Part shown: piece after piece, positions 60,684 through 64,000 of the stretch | Layout of the letters: each line of letters opens with the position of its first letter | Position numbering within the stretch: position 1 is the first letter of the stretch | Source of the DNA: Phalacrocorax aristotelis | Lineage: Eukaryota > Chordata > Aves > Suliformes > Phalacrocoracidae | DNA length: 64,000 nucleotides | NCBI RefSeq assembly: GCF_949628215.1 | Contig: NC_134276.1 | Location: forward strand, 132,494,125 to 132,558,124 | Reading direction: 5' to 3' | The notes under the pieces: generated by a model | The model's input: only the letters and a program-made list of their open reading frames with translations | Told to the model about the DNA's origin: nothing | The model's database searches: none | Position numbers and translations under genes: made by a program

Positions 60684-64000
<3,317 letters not shown>

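Overview
The window is vertebrate nuclear DNA, most likely from a bird. Its genes are split into short exons with GT-AG junctions. It also carries 3' ends of CR1 LINEs in the typical avian form (clearest near 56.5-56.66 kb) and much non-coding sequence. I see no bacterial, viral or CRISPR system.

Four protein-coding genes can be rebuilt exon by exon. From left to right they are: a WNT4-like Wnt ligand on the plus strand (6401-9721, 5 exons, 348 aa); ACRBP, proacrosin-binding protein sp32, on the minus strand (10735-25505, 9 exons, about 473 aa); ING4 on the minus strand (36527-51144, 8 exons, 249 aa); and the 3' part of ZNF384 (NMP4/CIZ) on the minus strand (60684 to beyond the window end). 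ACRBP, ING4 and ZNF384 lie in one row on one strand in human 12p13.31 too, so the block is conserved. The Wnt gene is not part of that human block. It is a complete second WNT4-type gene and looks like the WNT4B copy that mammals lack.

Layout: 1-760 is a decayed CR1 reverse-transcriptase fragment (minus strand). 761-6400 is non-coding flank. 6401-10040 is the Wnt gene and its 3' end. 10300-25505 is ACRBP, facing the Wnt gene tail to tail; its large introns hold a small uncharacterised repeat family and a roughly 590-bp polypurine pentamer array. 25.5-35.7 kb is gene-free. 35.7-51.15 kb is ING4 with a 12.2-kb first intron and a CpG-island promoter. 51.55-58.95 kb is gene-free with CR1 copies. 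58.96-64 kb is the ZNF384 3' UTR and C2H2 zinc-finger exons, including a duplicated zinc-finger exon.

The genes do not form one pathway: they are a secreted morphogen, a sperm acrosome chaperone, a histone H3K4me3 reader of the HBO1 acetyltransferase complex, and an architectural zinc-finger transcription factor. The most notable points are the extra WNT4-type gene, the 78-bp block of perfect identity between duplicated ZNF384 exons that runs into the intron, the intronic pentamer arrays, the uORF over the ING4 start, and the local repeat family around the ACRBP introns.
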